A stretch of 18,041 nucleotides of DNA from Legionellales bacterium UBA4759 (GTDB lineage Bacteria; Pseudomonadota; Gammaproteobacteria; Legionellales; Legionellaceae). Each line of letters opens with the position of its first letter. The first letter of the stretch is position 1. Below the pieces are notes generated by a model. The model searched no databases, was not told the DNA's origin, and saw only the letters and a list, made by a program, of their open reading frames with translations. Both the position numbers and the translations under genes were made by a program. This document shows, one piece after another, positions 1 through 7,949 of this stretch. Location: positions 10,516 to 28,556 of the forward strand of contig DHHZ01000093.1 of assembly GCA_002403515.1 (NCBI GenBank), read 5' to 3'.

Positions 1-30
1 ATTAATTTCTGTTGCTTGCACAAATAAAGA

Positions 31-58
31 TTGTGGATTTTTAATGATGGTTTAAAAT
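31..58 (+). promoter_or_regulatory. possible sigma-70 promoter of prfC
   Basis: TTGTGG at 31-36 and TAAAAT at 53-58 are separated by 16 nt, 36 nt ahead of the chosen prfC start. The -10 is a 5/6 match to consensus but the -35 is only 3/6. The region is AT-rich, so chance matches are common and this is tentative. Confidence 0.35.
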
Positions 59-94
59 ACGGTCATATTCATATGATTTAAGCCTTTGATAAAT

Positions 95-1672
95 ATGCAA
101 AATTATTCTGATGAAATTCAAAAAAGGCGTACGTTTGCAATTATTTCGCATCCTGACGCAGGTAAAACAACGGTGACTGAAAAGCTCTTGCTATTCGGAG
201 GTGCGATTCAGATGGCAGGAACCGTTAAAGGTCGAAAAGCATCGAAACATGCAACCTCAGATTGGATGGCGATGGAAAAAGAAAGAGGGATTTCTGTGAC
301 CACATCGGTGATGCAGTTTTCTCATCGAGGTTGTATTTTTAACCTTTTAGACACACCCGGTCACGAAGACTTTTCTGAGGATACCTATCGAACTTTAACA
401 GCAGTGGATTCGGCATTGATGGTCATCGATGCGGCCAAGGGTGTTGAGGATAGAACCATGAAGTTGATGGATGTTTGTCGTCTGCGAGATACACCCATTT
501 TAACCTTTATCAATAAATTAGATAGGGAAGGTCAAGAACCTATTAATTTATTAGATGAAATTGAATCGACTCTTAAAATTCAGTGTGCCCCTATTACCTG
601 GCCTATTGGTATGGGTAAACGCTTTAAAGGGGTTTATCATTTGGTGTTGGATAAGATTTTTCTTTTTCAAACCGGTCAAGCATTGCAAAAACAAGAAGCA
701 CAAGTTATTGATGGTTTAAATAACCCTGAATTGGATAAAGTCATTGGTGATATGGCTTCTGAATTAAGAGATGAGATTGAGCTTTTAAAAGGTGCTTCTC
801 ATGAATTTGATGTTGGGGCTTATCTTCAAGGACAACAAACGCCAGTTTACTTTGGCTCTGCAATCAATAATTTTGGTATTGAATTATTCTTAGATGATTT
901 GGCAGCCTATGCGCCTGCACCGCGTTCAAGACAAACTCTGCAACGTGAAGTTTCTCCTTTGGAACCCAAACTCAGTGGTTTTGTTTTTAAAATTCAAGCC
1001 AACATGGATCCTAAACATCGAGATCGCATCGCATTCATGCGCATATGCTCTGGCCAATTTAAACCTGGCATGAAAATGCGTCATTTGCGTATTCAAAAAG
1101 ATATCACGGTTCATCAAGCATTAACATTTCTTGCGGCCGACCGAAGTCAGATTCAAGAAGCATATGCTGGCGATATTATCGGTTTATACAATCATGGCAC
1201 CATTCGCATTGGTGATACGTTTACCGAGGGTGAAGATTTGAAATTTACAGGTATCCCAAACTTTGCACCTGAATTGTTTCGAATCGTTCGCTTAAAAGAT
1301 CCTTTAAAAAGTAAAGCTTTACTTAAAGGTTTGATTGAATTGTCGGAAGAGGGCGCAACCCAAGTATTCAGACCATTAATTGGCCAACAATTAATTTTAG
1401 GGGCGGTGGGTGTACTTCAATTTGATGTGGTTGCTCATCGTCTCAAAGATGAGTACAAAGTGGAATGTTTTTTTGAACCTGCTCAAGTGACATGTGCCCG
1501 TTGGGTGAGTGGCGAAGATAAGAAAATTCAGGAATTTCAAAACAAAGTTCAAGAATACTTGGCTTTAGATAGTTCTGATACGCTAACTTATTTGGCACCA
1601 ACTCGGGTGAATTTAACGCTTGCTCAAGAACGCTACCCGGATATACAGTTTTCTGCAACCCGGGAACATTAA
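95..1672 (+). CDS. prfC: peptide chain release factor 3 (RF3)
   Basis: RF3 is a cytosolic translational GTPase that recycles RF1/RF2 from the ribosome after termination. The 525-residue product matches the family length (E. coli about 529) and aligns from end to end by eye. The G domain shows the P-loop SHPDAGKTT at residues 18-26, a switch II DTPGHED at 86-92 and NKLD at 140-143. Later come the RF3-typical stretches QANMDPKHRDR and FTGIPNFAPELFR, and the C-terminus LAQERYPDIQF...TREH. I chose the ATG at 95; an in-frame TTG at 86 would add three residues, and neither has a strong Shine-Dalgarno site. The gene stands alone and ends at a hairpin that starts one base after the first base of its stop codon. 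Nothing looks damaged. Confidence 0.97.
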   Translation: MQNYSDEIQKRRTFAIISHPDAGKTTVTEKLLLFGGAIQMAGTVKGRKASKHATSDWMAMEKERGISVTTSVMQFSHRGCIFNLLDTPGHEDFSEDTYRTLTAVDSALMVIDAAKGVEDRTMKLMDVCRLRDTPILTFINKLDREGQEPINLLDEIESTLKIQCAPITWPIGMGKRFKGVYHLVLDKIFLFQTGQALQKQEAQVIDGLNNPELDKVIGDMASELRDEIELLKGASHEFDVGAYLQGQQTPVYFGSAINNFGIELFLDDLAAYAPAPRSRQTLQREVSPLEPKLSGFVFKIQANMDPKHRDRIAFMRICSGQFKPGMKMRHLRIQKDITVHQALTFLAADRSQIQEAYAGDIIGLYNHGTIRIGDTFTEGEDLKFTGIPNFAPELFRIVRLKDPLKSKALLKGLIELSEEGATQVFRPLIGQQLILGAVGVLQFDVVAHRLKDEYKVECFFEPAQVTCARWVSGEDKKIQEFQNKVQEYLALDSSDTLTYLAPTRVNLTLAQERYPDIQFSATREH

Positions 1673-1700
1673 AAGAAGTGACTTGGTCACTTCTTTTTTT
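1671..1700. terminator. bidirectional intrinsic terminator between prfC and the convergent secreted-protein gene
   Basis: A perfect 12-bp inverted repeat (1671-1682 with 1686-1697) surrounds a 3-nt TTG loop. It is flanked by A-rich sequence on the left and a T run on the right, so it can work on both strands. It overlaps the stop codon of prfC and abuts the stop codon of the minus-strand gene that ends at 1699. The stem arms carry AAGAAGTGAC and its complement. Confidence 0.9.
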
Positions 1701-2085
1701 AACGACAGGTGATAAGACACATACTGCTAATTTTTGTAGTGCCAGTATTTTTAAGTTCAACTCTAGATGCAGGTTTTGCGACAATTGATAGTTTATCGCC
1801 TGTGTTGATATCTATATCCATAGAATCACCTTTGGTGACCGGCACTCCATTGAGGGACCCACCTTTATTTAAAATGGTAAAATGAATGATGTTGGTCACA
1901 TTGTCTTGGCATGTGGTATCACATTCAATATGCATAGTACAGGTAAAAGCATTACCAATCACTTTGACTTCATTAGGTGCCAGATTTATTGGGGTTCCAG
2001 CAGATTCTTGTAAATACATTTCTTGTGCATGAGCAAAAGCTGTACCAAGGGTTAAACTCAAAGCGGTTAATAATATACGAAACAT
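1699..2085 (-). CDS. small secreted cysteine-containing protein of unknown function
   Basis: The family is not recognised. The 128-residue product begins with a clear Sec signal peptide: MFR, a hydrophobic core at about 4-18, and a likely AHA|Q cleavage after residue 20. This leaves a mature protein of about 108 residues, probably periplasmic or secreted. It holds five cysteines (49, 55, 59, 123, 127), clustered in a CxxxxxCxxxC group and a C-terminal CxxxC. The spacing suggests disulfides joining the middle and the C-terminus, with one cysteine left over. The second half is rich in short beta-prone segments with Gly/Asn/Thr turns, consistent with a small beta-sandwich (inference). Its ATG follows a strong AGGAGA Shine-Dalgarno site with 5 nt spacing. 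It is monocistronic, divergent from comEC and convergent with prfC. I am sure of the gene and the secretion signal but cannot assign a function. Confidence 0.85.
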   Translation of the reverse strand: MFRILLTALSLTLGTAFAHAQEMYLQESAGTPINLAPNEVKVIGNAFTCTMHIECDTTCQDNVTNIIHFTILNKGGSLNGVPVTKGDSMDIDINTGDKLSIVAKPASRVELKNTGTTKISSMCLITCR

Positions 2086-2170
2086 TATTTCTCCTAAATT
2101 TGTTAAAAGATATTGAAAATTTTAATAGATACGTTAAATTTTATCGCATTGCAAGTCCTCAAGGAAGTGA

Positions 2171-4300
2171 ATGCTTCTCATCATATTTTTGATGGGTATG
2201 TTTTCGTATGAAAAATTTTACCCATTTTTTTTAATATTTTTTTGTAGTTTTGAACTCTCCATTAAGCAAATTTCAAAGTGTATTGTGATTTTTATTTTCG
2301 GTTATTGCTTAATATTAAATCATGAGTCGCGCATTAAAACACAAATAGATCAATTTGACCACAACTATTTTTCATCTTTTTTAGTTAAGGTCGTGGGGTT
2401 TGAAGAAAAGAAAAGTTATGGCAGGCGATGGAAGGTGAGTATTATTTACCCATTTTCAGGGCAAGTTTGGGTTTATTGTTTTCAACAATGCCCCCTAATG
2501 TACCCAGGTGAAACATGGTGGCTACAAGGAAAAATAAAAAAAATAACTGTGCTTCATAACCCCGGACAACTTGATTTTTGGTATCAAAGCAGCTATCGAC
2601 ATCTCATTGGGCAAATCATGATAGTGCCTGGAAAACATAAAAAAGAAGTGGGTATTGGCAAATTCGACCTTTTGAATCAAATCAGAGTGAGCCTTTATAA
2701 AAAAGTCAATCAGGCATTTAATCATCAGCATGATTTTTCAAAACGTTTGTTTTTAACCTTGGTTTTAGGGATTGGTAGTGAGCTATCCAATGATGATTGG
2801 CAGATTTTTAAAGATACTGGCACGGCACATTTAATGGTAGTATCGGGGGCGCATTTGGGTCTTTTGATGTTAATGATTTCATGGATTATCGAACAATGTT
2901 ATCGCTTTAAAATGAGCTTGATTCCAGCAAAAAAAATAGCCAGTGCCATCAGTCTATTGGTGGGGTTAATTTATGCCTTAATCAGTGGCTTTGGAATCCC
3001 CGTTCAAAGAGCTTGGCTGATGAAGTTTTTTTTTGATTTGAAATATTGGTTGAATTTTCGACTCACAACCTGGCAGTCATTTCGATATGCAATGCTTGTG
3101 ATATTGCTAATCGAGCCACACGCTATTGGCTATCCAGGTGCTTATTTGTCATTTTTGGCTGTTGGCATATTAATGCTTGTTCCTAAAATATTTCCCTCCA
3201 AGAAATGGTGGATGCATCTGGTTACACAAGTGTGTTGTTTAATTGGTTTAAGTCCTTTAACTGTTTTATGGTTTTCTAGTATTCCTGTTACAGGCATAGT
3301 GGCCAACTTCCTTGCGATACCCTGGGTTTCATGGATTGTATTACCGCTAGCCTTTAGTATGTCTGTATTTTTGGGGGAGTGGGGCAGGGTTGTATTTGAT
3401 ATCAGCGCACAATGCTTATATCAAGGCTTACAATTCATTCAACATTTTCAACAATTTAATTTTCATTGCACATGGCCAAATCATTGGATGGCTTGGTATG
3501 CGATGATGGTTTTATTGGTTTTGATAATTTACCCACATTGGAAAACAGTCATTTTAGGTTTGCTGGGTTTGATATGGATAGGCGCTTCCCCTCATATCAT
3601 TCTCAAACAAGGGGAGTATTTGCTGGATGTATTGAATGTAGGACAAGGTTTATCGGTTTTAATTCGCACAAAAAATCATGCTCTGCTTTATGATACTGCC
3701 GGCATGCAGGGTAAAAAAACTTTAGGTCAATTGGTGGTCTTGCCCTATTTAAAATACATTCAGCTAAAAAAATTAGACATGATGGTGTTGAGTCATCCTG
3801 ATTTAGATCATATTGCAGGACGTTATGATATTTCAGCTAGATTTCCTAATGCGAAGTGGGTGGTTGATAAACCCAGTTTTTATCATCGCGGCGAAGATTG
3901 TCGCCAATTGAAAGATTGGTGTTGGGATGGTGTTTGTTTTCATTTTTACAAGTCTATGAAAAAAACCAAAAAGAAAAATAACCACTCTTGTGTACTTGAG
4001 GTTATGAATTCAAAACATCATGTACTTTTAACTGGAGATATTGAAAAAAAAGCAGAACAGGCTATTTTAAAAGAAAGAAAAAAAAGCCCCTTATCGGTTT
4101 TGTTAGTTCCTCATCATGGCAGCAAAACTTCATCCACAGAATCTTTTTTAAAGGCTTTAAAACCAGAGATGGCTTTGGTATCTGTCGCCCTCTATAACAG
4201 TTATCATTTGCCTCACCCCATGATAAAAAAACGCTATGAGCAATACCATATCCCATGGATTTCAACTGCTGAAAAGGGTCTTATTCAGTTAAAATTGTAG
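2171..4300 (+). CDS. comEC: ComEC/Rec2 family DNA-uptake channel protein
   Basis: ComEC is the inner-membrane channel that takes single-stranded DNA into the cytoplasm during natural transformation. The 709-residue product has the usual architecture. There are N-terminal membrane segments (about 1-50), then an OB-like DUF4131 region (about 65-150) with the typical YPGETW and NPGQLDFWYQ stretches. The competence membrane domain follows (about 190-475), with HLMVVSGAHLG at 220-230 matching the family's HLxxISGxHxG. A C-terminal metallo-beta-lactamase-like domain starts at DVLNVGQGLSVLI (486-498) and includes SHPDLDHIAG at 541-550, TGD at 621-623 and HHGS at 648-651. The start is the ATG at 2171, with AAGGAAG only 3 nt before it. 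An in-frame ATG at 2192 is an alternative that would remove seven residues. The gene is intact, so if the pilus and ComEA components exist elsewhere the organism could be transformable. Confidence 0.93.
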   Translation: MLLIIFLMGMFSYEKFYPFFLIFFCSFELSIKQISKCIVIFIFGYCLILNHESRIKTQIDQFDHNYFSSFLVKVVGFEEKKSYGRRWKVSIIYPFSGQVWVYCFQQCPLMYPGETWWLQGKIKKITVLHNPGQLDFWYQSSYRHLIGQIMIVPGKHKKEVGIGKFDLLNQIRVSLYKKVNQAFNHQHDFSKRLFLTLVLGIGSELSNDDWQIFKDTGTAHLMVVSGAHLGLLMLMISWIIEQCYRFKMSLIPAKKIASAISLLVGLIYALISGFGIPVQRAWLMKFFFDLKYWLNFRLTTWQSFRYAMLVILLIEPHAIGYPGAYLSFLAVGILMLVPKIFPSKKWWMHLVTQVCCLIGLSPLTVLWFSSIPVTGIVANFLAIPWVSWIVLPLAFSMSVFLGEWGRVVFDISAQCLYQGLQFIQHFQQFNFHCTWPNHWMAWYAMMVLLVLIIYPHWKTVILGLLGLIWIGASPHIILKQGEYLLDVLNVGQGLSVLIRTKNHALLYDTAGMQGKKTLGQLVVLPYLKYIQLKKLDMMVLSHPDLDHIAGRYDISARFPNAKWVVDKPSFYHRGEDCRQLKDWCWDGVCFHFYKSMKKTKKKNNHSCVLEVMNSKHHVLLTGDIEKKAEQAILKERKKSPLSVLLVPHHGSKTSSTESFLKALKPEMALVSVALYNSYHLPHPMIKKRYEQYHIPWISTAEKGLIQLKL

Positions 4301-4332
4301 TGTGATTTTTTATTTCTAAATTGATCATTTTA

Positions 4333-4360
4333 TTGATTTTTATGACTTAAATGGTAAAAT
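4333..4360 (+). promoter_or_regulatory. sigma-70 promoter with extended -10
   Basis: TTGATT at 4333-4338 is separated by 16 nt from TAAAAT at 4355-4360, which is preceded by the extended -10 element TGG (4352-4354). Transcription would start near 4367. That lies downstream of the upstream-most possible ATG (4359), so it supports the ATG at 4389 as the start of the following gene. Confidence 0.6.
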
Positions 4361-4388
4361 GTCTTTTTTTTGTTCAAAAAGAGTGTTT

Positions 4389-5612
4389 ATGCCGCTTTCT
4401 TCGCAGACGATAACACCTGGTCAGGGTTTGTTATTGCTTATCAAACATTATCAAGATCAGCCGCTCAAATGCCAAGAATTAAAGAAATTATATATCCTTG
4501 GGGCAAACAATGCAGATCGATGCATTGCTTTGTGTGATGCTTTATTGCATGAACCATTGTTACAAAATTATGAAATAGCCATTGATGAAACCAGTATTAA
4601 TAATGATCCCACTCGACGATATTTCGAAACCCATTTGGCTTATCAAACCTTAAACCATCGATTAAGTCTTTTAAATTATGAAGAGTTAAAATCACTTTAT
4701 AGGGAAAGTCATAAGCTCATATCTTCAAAAATCCCACCCGAACAATTAGAAACCATTTTAAATGTTATCAAAGGGCTTCCGATTGACCCAACTTTTAAAA
4801 GAAGAGAAAATTATCAATATTCTATTTATATCAAAAGAATCATTGAGGGCTCTATTTTTAGAAATTTTTCTAAAAATAAACGAAATAAAATGCTTTATAT
4901 CGAGCGTGTATTATATTTATCCCTTGTCAATGGATGGTATAAAACAGAAATGCCAATAGATATTTATCATTTAGAGCGCTTTAGCTCAAGCCAAAGAGGT
5001 CGGATTTATCGGCATAAAAGTGATTTATCCTGGATGCGCAATCAGCATTTTGGATTAATGAAAGGCCATATGCCTTTGGCATTGGATGACATGGCTAGAT
5101 CAATGATGCCCTTTGAACACATTAAATCTGCGGATTATTCAACATTTAATCCAGAATCACCAACCATACAAGCTTGTTTTATGCAATTTGTGCATCCTTA
5201 TTCCAATTCAATTTCTTGCTCTTTTTTAGTGCTTTTAAGACTCTTGGCACGCTTGAATACCGAGGAAGGTGGGTGTGTTTTTATGTCATCGCTCGACAAA
5301 TTAGTATTATTATTACAACTTTGTATCTCAAGTTCCTTGTATTATTCTGGTGGACATAGTCTTTATGAATACATATCGCTCATCAATGCACCGGAAGTTC
5401 AAGATTACTTTCAATTTTTACCTGGGTTTGCAGAAATTGATTTAGCAAGTATATTTTATCAAAACAATGAAGATGCCTTTGATGCTGCCTTAGAGTCAAC
5501 CTTGACTTATCAAGCGCATTTGATGGCCAAAAAATCTGTGCATGCCGAGTTGATAAGTTTATTTAGCCCTCAGGAAGAACCTAGCTCTTTTGCTTCAGCC
5601 AGTTTAGGCTAG
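4389..5612 (+). CDS. protein of unknown function, possible translocated effector
   Basis: The family is not recognised. The product has 407 residues, no signal peptide and no obvious membrane helix, and is probably cytosolic or exported by another route. The N-terminal half is charged and helix-rich. The C-terminal half has a denser, more conserved look, with HPYSNSISCSFLVLLRLLARL, a serine-rich helix and SGGHSLYEY, which resembles a folded helical domain. The last 15 residues contain an EE pair followed by PSSFASASLG. Glutamates followed by small and polar residues are the kind of tail found on Legionella Dot/Icm substrates (known for that system; inference here). The ATG at 4389 is chosen over one at 4359 because the promoter overlaps the latter and a weak AAGAG precedes the former. 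It lies just ahead of two secreted NTPDase genes, which fits a host-interaction context. Confidence 0.75.
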   Translation: MPLSSQTITPGQGLLLLIKHYQDQPLKCQELKKLYILGANNADRCIALCDALLHEPLLQNYEIAIDETSINNDPTRRYFETHLAYQTLNHRLSLLNYEELKSLYRESHKLISSKIPPEQLETILNVIKGLPIDPTFKRRENYQYSIYIKRIIEGSIFRNFSKNKRNKMLYIERVLYLSLVNGWYKTEMPIDIYHLERFSSSQRGRIYRHKSDLSWMRNQHFGLMKGHMPLALDDMARSMMPFEHIKSADYSTFNPESPTIQACFMQFVHPYSNSISCSFLVLLRLLARLNTEEGGCVFMSSLDKLVLLLQLCISSSLYYSGGHSLYEYISLINAPEVQDYFQFLPGFAEIDLASIFYQNNEDAFDAALESTLTYQAHLMAKKSVHAELISLFSPQEEPSSFASASLG

Positions 5613-5625
5613 ATTATGCATTTGC

Positions 5626-5654
5626 TTTACCAAATTGTTAATTTTTGATAAAAT
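5626..5654 (+). promoter_or_regulatory. extended -10 promoter of the NTPDase pair
   Basis: TTTACC at 5626-5631 lies 17 nt ahead of TAAAAT at 5649-5654, and TGA at 5646-5648 forms an extended -10. Transcription would start near 5661, some 25 nt before the first NTPDase start. It resembles the promoter of the preceding gene (TGG-TAAAAT). Confidence 0.55.
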
Positions 5655-5686
5655 AGATTCAAATTATTTTTGGATATCTACTCTTG

Positions 5687-6811
5687 ATGGTAAAGCGAAT
5701 TCAAATATTATTTGGTCTTTTCGCATTGCTGTATGCCTTTTCTCCGGCCTTGAGTGCTCATTCTTCTTCCAATTGGCTTAAAAATTGCCAAGAATCCTCC
5801 TGTTATGCCATTGTTGATGCTGGAAGCTCGGGTAGTCGTTTTTATATTTACTCCAATGATTACAAGGTCTTATATACCCACAAAGTTGAACCAGGCTTAT
5901 CCACGATTCCTTTTGAACAAATACAATCGTATTTATCAAGTTTAATTCCTGAAAATCAAACTGTCCCCATGCCAGTCTACTTTTATGGCACTGCGGGAAT
6001 GCGACTTTTAACTGATTCAGAACAACTTCGTCGTTATGAAGCCGTGAAAAGCTGGTATTCATCCAATTCATATTGGAATTTAAAGGATATTCGTACCATT
6101 TCAGGTAAAGAAGAGGGGGTATTTGCTTGGATTGCTGTGAATGATACCCAAGCGCAAAAAAAAGGTGTTTTAGAGGTGGGAGGGGCTTCCTATCAAGTAA
6201 ATATTCCTGTATCCGAAGAGCTCTCAAAACAACTTCCAGCAGTTGATATTTCTGAAATATTTTTACATGGACAAAAATACTATGTTTGGACCAAAAGCTA
6301 TTTGGGTCTTGGTATTAATGAAGTAGAAAAAAATGTATCCAATGTCGGCTATTGTTTTAGTCAAAATTATCCTTTAGGTAATGGGCAATTGGGTGATGGT
6401 GATACTACACAATGCATACAGTCATTAGAATCCAATGCTTCTCTTGCAATTTTATCACGATTTTCTGATGCTAAAGCTGTATTAAAGCAGCAAGAATCCT
6501 TAAACTGGGTAACATTGGGCGCTATACGTTATGCTGTGACAACACCACCATATTCTTTTCCTCAAGAACATTTCAATTTGCATGCGTTTAGAGAACAAGC
6601 TGATGCACAATCTTGCCATCAAGGCTGGGGAAATCTCGTGCAAAAATACACAGACCCTTATTTATATCGTCAATGTTTAGCTGCAAGTTATTTTTATTCA
6701 AGTATTGTTGATGGTATGGGCATTGATGAAAATCAAATGATGAATTATCCTAATAAAAATCATAGCGTTGATTGGACTATTGGCGCATTGATGTTGAATC
6801 ATCATTCATAG
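5687..6811 (+). CDS. secreted GDA1/CD39 family nucleoside triphosphate diphosphohydrolase (apyrase), first copy
   Basis: Members of this family hydrolyse the terminal phosphates of NTPs and NDPs outside the cytoplasm. The family is mostly eukaryotic; bacterial members are known in Legionella, where a secreted NTPDase supports growth in host cells. The 374-residue product has a signal peptide (about 1-24, ALSA|H). All five apyrase conserved regions are visible: ACR1 DAGSSGSR (44-51), ACR2 YGTAGMRLL (100-108), ACR3 SGKEEGVFAW (139-148) with the likely catalytic base Glu143, ACR4 LEVGGASYQ (162-170) and ACR5 DWTIGA (362-367). Cysteines at 34, 39, 223, 243, 310 and 330 could form disulfides in an oxidising compartment. 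I chose the ATG at 5687 over the TTG just before it; the ribosome site is weak. Nothing suggests loss of activity. Whether it prefers tri- or diphosphates cannot be read from the sequence. Confidence 0.92.
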   Translation: MVKRIQILFGLFALLYAFSPALSAHSSSNWLKNCQESSCYAIVDAGSSGSRFYIYSNDYKVLYTHKVEPGLSTIPFEQIQSYLSSLIPENQTVPMPVYFYGTAGMRLLTDSEQLRRYEAVKSWYSSNSYWNLKDIRTISGKEEGVFAWIAVNDTQAQKKGVLEVGGASYQVNIPVSEELSKQLPAVDISEIFLHGQKYYVWTKSYLGLGINEVEKNVSNVGYCFSQNYPLGNGQLGDGDTTQCIQSLESNASLAILSRFSDAKAVLKQQESLNWVTLGAIRYAVTTPPYSFPQEHFNLHAFREQADAQSCHQGWGNLVQKYTDPYLYRQCLAASYFYSSIVDGMGIDENQMMNYPNKNHSVDWTIGALMLNHHS

Positions 6812-6823
6812 GGATTTAATTTG
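6809..6823 (+). promoter_or_regulatory. Shine-Dalgarno site deciding the TTG start of the second NTPDase
   Basis: TAGGGA at 6809-6814 overlaps the stop codon of the first NTPDase and sits 6 nt before the TTG at 6821. No ATG or GTG gives a comparable N-terminus, and the TTG start yields a signal peptide directly. This supports the TTG and translational coupling of the two genes. Confidence 0.65.
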
Positions 6824-7927
6824 AAACTTAAACTCGCTGGGGTTTGTTGTCTTATTAATTGTTGCTACGCAAGCATTTCAAATTTTGAAGTTTGTAAGTC
6901 TCAGATATGCGATGTGATTGTTGATGCAGGCTTTAGCGGTACTCGTGTGCATGTGTATACTTATGATCCCAAAACTTTTAAAAAAAATCCCGTCATTCAC
7001 CAACTCTATGAAAAAAAAATTAATATCAGTTTTACCACTAACCAGCCTGGTCAGGTAGATAATATTTTAAATCCCTTGTTTCAAGATTTCCCCAATATTC
7101 CCTTGCATACGTATTTTTATGCAACCGAAGGATATCGTTCTATACCTTTAGAAAATCAAATTCTACATTCAAGGGCCATTCGAATATGGTTTTCTTTCCA
7201 TCGGCAATTTAAGTTACAAGAAATTAGAAAAATTTCTGGAAAAGAAGAAGCTACTTTTGCATGGATTTCAAATTATTTACACTTATCTCATCAAAAATCT
7301 AAACCTATTCATTCAGGAATAATTGAGGTAGGTGCAGGCTCTGCGCAAATTGCTTTTTTGTATGATCCAATCATTCCCACGTCCATTATGGATGAATCCA
7401 ATATTGTGAGGTTCAATTGGTTTGATAATCGTTTTATAACGCTTTGGACGAAAAGCTTAAGTAAATTTGGTCGTGAAAACATGTCTAAATTCGTGATTTG
7501 TAAAGCACCAACAGAGTTTCAAGGATGTGTAAATCAATTTAAAAAAGAATCTATTAAATTAAATGGGCAGGGCCTCTATGAAATCAAAAATGCAATTGCA
7601 AATATTAATGGTCAAACCACTTGGTGCGGTTTAGGGGTTTTAAATTATTTAGGACAATCAAAAGCGATGAAAAACAGAGAGGGTACTTACCAACTCTCTG
7701 ATTTAAGAAACAATAGTAGCAATTCATTTTGTGAAGTATCTCAAGACTCTATTCGTAATAGCACTAATCCTTTCGCTTCAACAGCATGCTTTAACCATGC
7801 CTATATTTATACTTTAACCCACGAACTTTTTGGGTTAGACGATTCCACTAAAATTCATTATCAATCTGGATCAAAAGGTCAGGGATGGCCTGAAGGTGTA
7901 CTTATTTGGCGTCTCTTAAAAGGCTAG
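6821..7927 (+). CDS. GDA1/CD39 family NTPDase-like protein, divergent second copy
   Basis: This is a paralogue of the gene 9 nt upstream: same length (368 residues), same order of motifs, signal peptide at about 1-17 (CCYA|S) and similar cysteine placement. Key motifs have changed. ACR1 reads DAGFSGTR (35-42), with Phe where a phosphate-binding Ser/Thr is expected. ACR2 reads YATEGYRS (100-107), with Glu and Tyr in place of Ala and Met. ACR3 reads SGKEEATFAW (139-148), keeping the Glu but losing the Gly after it. ACR4 reads IEVGAGSAQI (168-177), with GGAS turned into GAGS. ACR5 reads GWPEGV (355-360), without the Asp of DWxxGA. The frame is open throughout, so it is not a simple pseudogene. 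It could have altered specificity, bind nucleotides without hydrolysis, or act as a partner of the first copy (inference). It starts with TTG and probably shares the first copy's transcript. Confidence 0.85.
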   Translation: MKLKLAGVCCLINCCYASISNFEVCKSQICDVIVDAGFSGTRVHVYTYDPKTFKKNPVIHQLYEKKINISFTTNQPGQVDNILNPLFQDFPNIPLHTYFYATEGYRSIPLENQILHSRAIRIWFSFHRQFKLQEIRKISGKEEATFAWISNYLHLSHQKSKPIHSGIIEVGAGSAQIAFLYDPIIPTSIMDESNIVRFNWFDNRFITLWTKSLSKFGRENMSKFVICKAPTEFQGCVNQFKKESIKLNGQGLYEIKNAIANINGQTTWCGLGVLNYLGQSKAMKNREGTYQLSDLRNNSSNSFCEVSQDSIRNSTNPFASTACFNHAYIYTLTHELFGLDDSTKIHYQSGSKGQGWPEGVLIWRLLKG

Positions 7928-7928
7928 G

Positions 7929-7949
7929 AAAAGGCCCGCTTAAGCGGCC
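7929..7949 (-). terminator. intrinsic terminator of the mdfA-like gene
   Basis: On the minus strand an inverted repeat built on CCGCTTAAGCGG (7936-7947) is extended by GGCC arms with one bulged base, and is followed by TTTT (7932-7929). It overlaps the stop codon of the minus-strand gene. On the plus strand no T run follows, so it would act mainly on the minus-strand transcript. Confidence 0.6.

Noticed and set aside
1443..1784. 113-codon open frame on the minus strand
   Set aside because: It overlaps prfC and would read through the terminator hairpin and the 3' end of the secreted-protein gene. It has no signal and no known motif.
4359..4388. Longer N-terminus for the unknown gene, from ATG 4359
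   Set aside because: The extended -10 element covers 4352-4360, so the transcript would begin after this ATG; the ATG at 4389 fits.
5778..6227. 149-codon open frame on the minus strand
   Set aside because: It lies wholly inside the first NTPDase gene, has no ribosome site and no recognisable motif. The plus-strand protein has five family motifs over the same bases.
6821..7927. Second NTPDase as a pseudogene
   Set aside because: The frame is open over the full family length with a signal peptide, ribosome site and retained catalytic Glu, so it is annotated as a divergent CDS.
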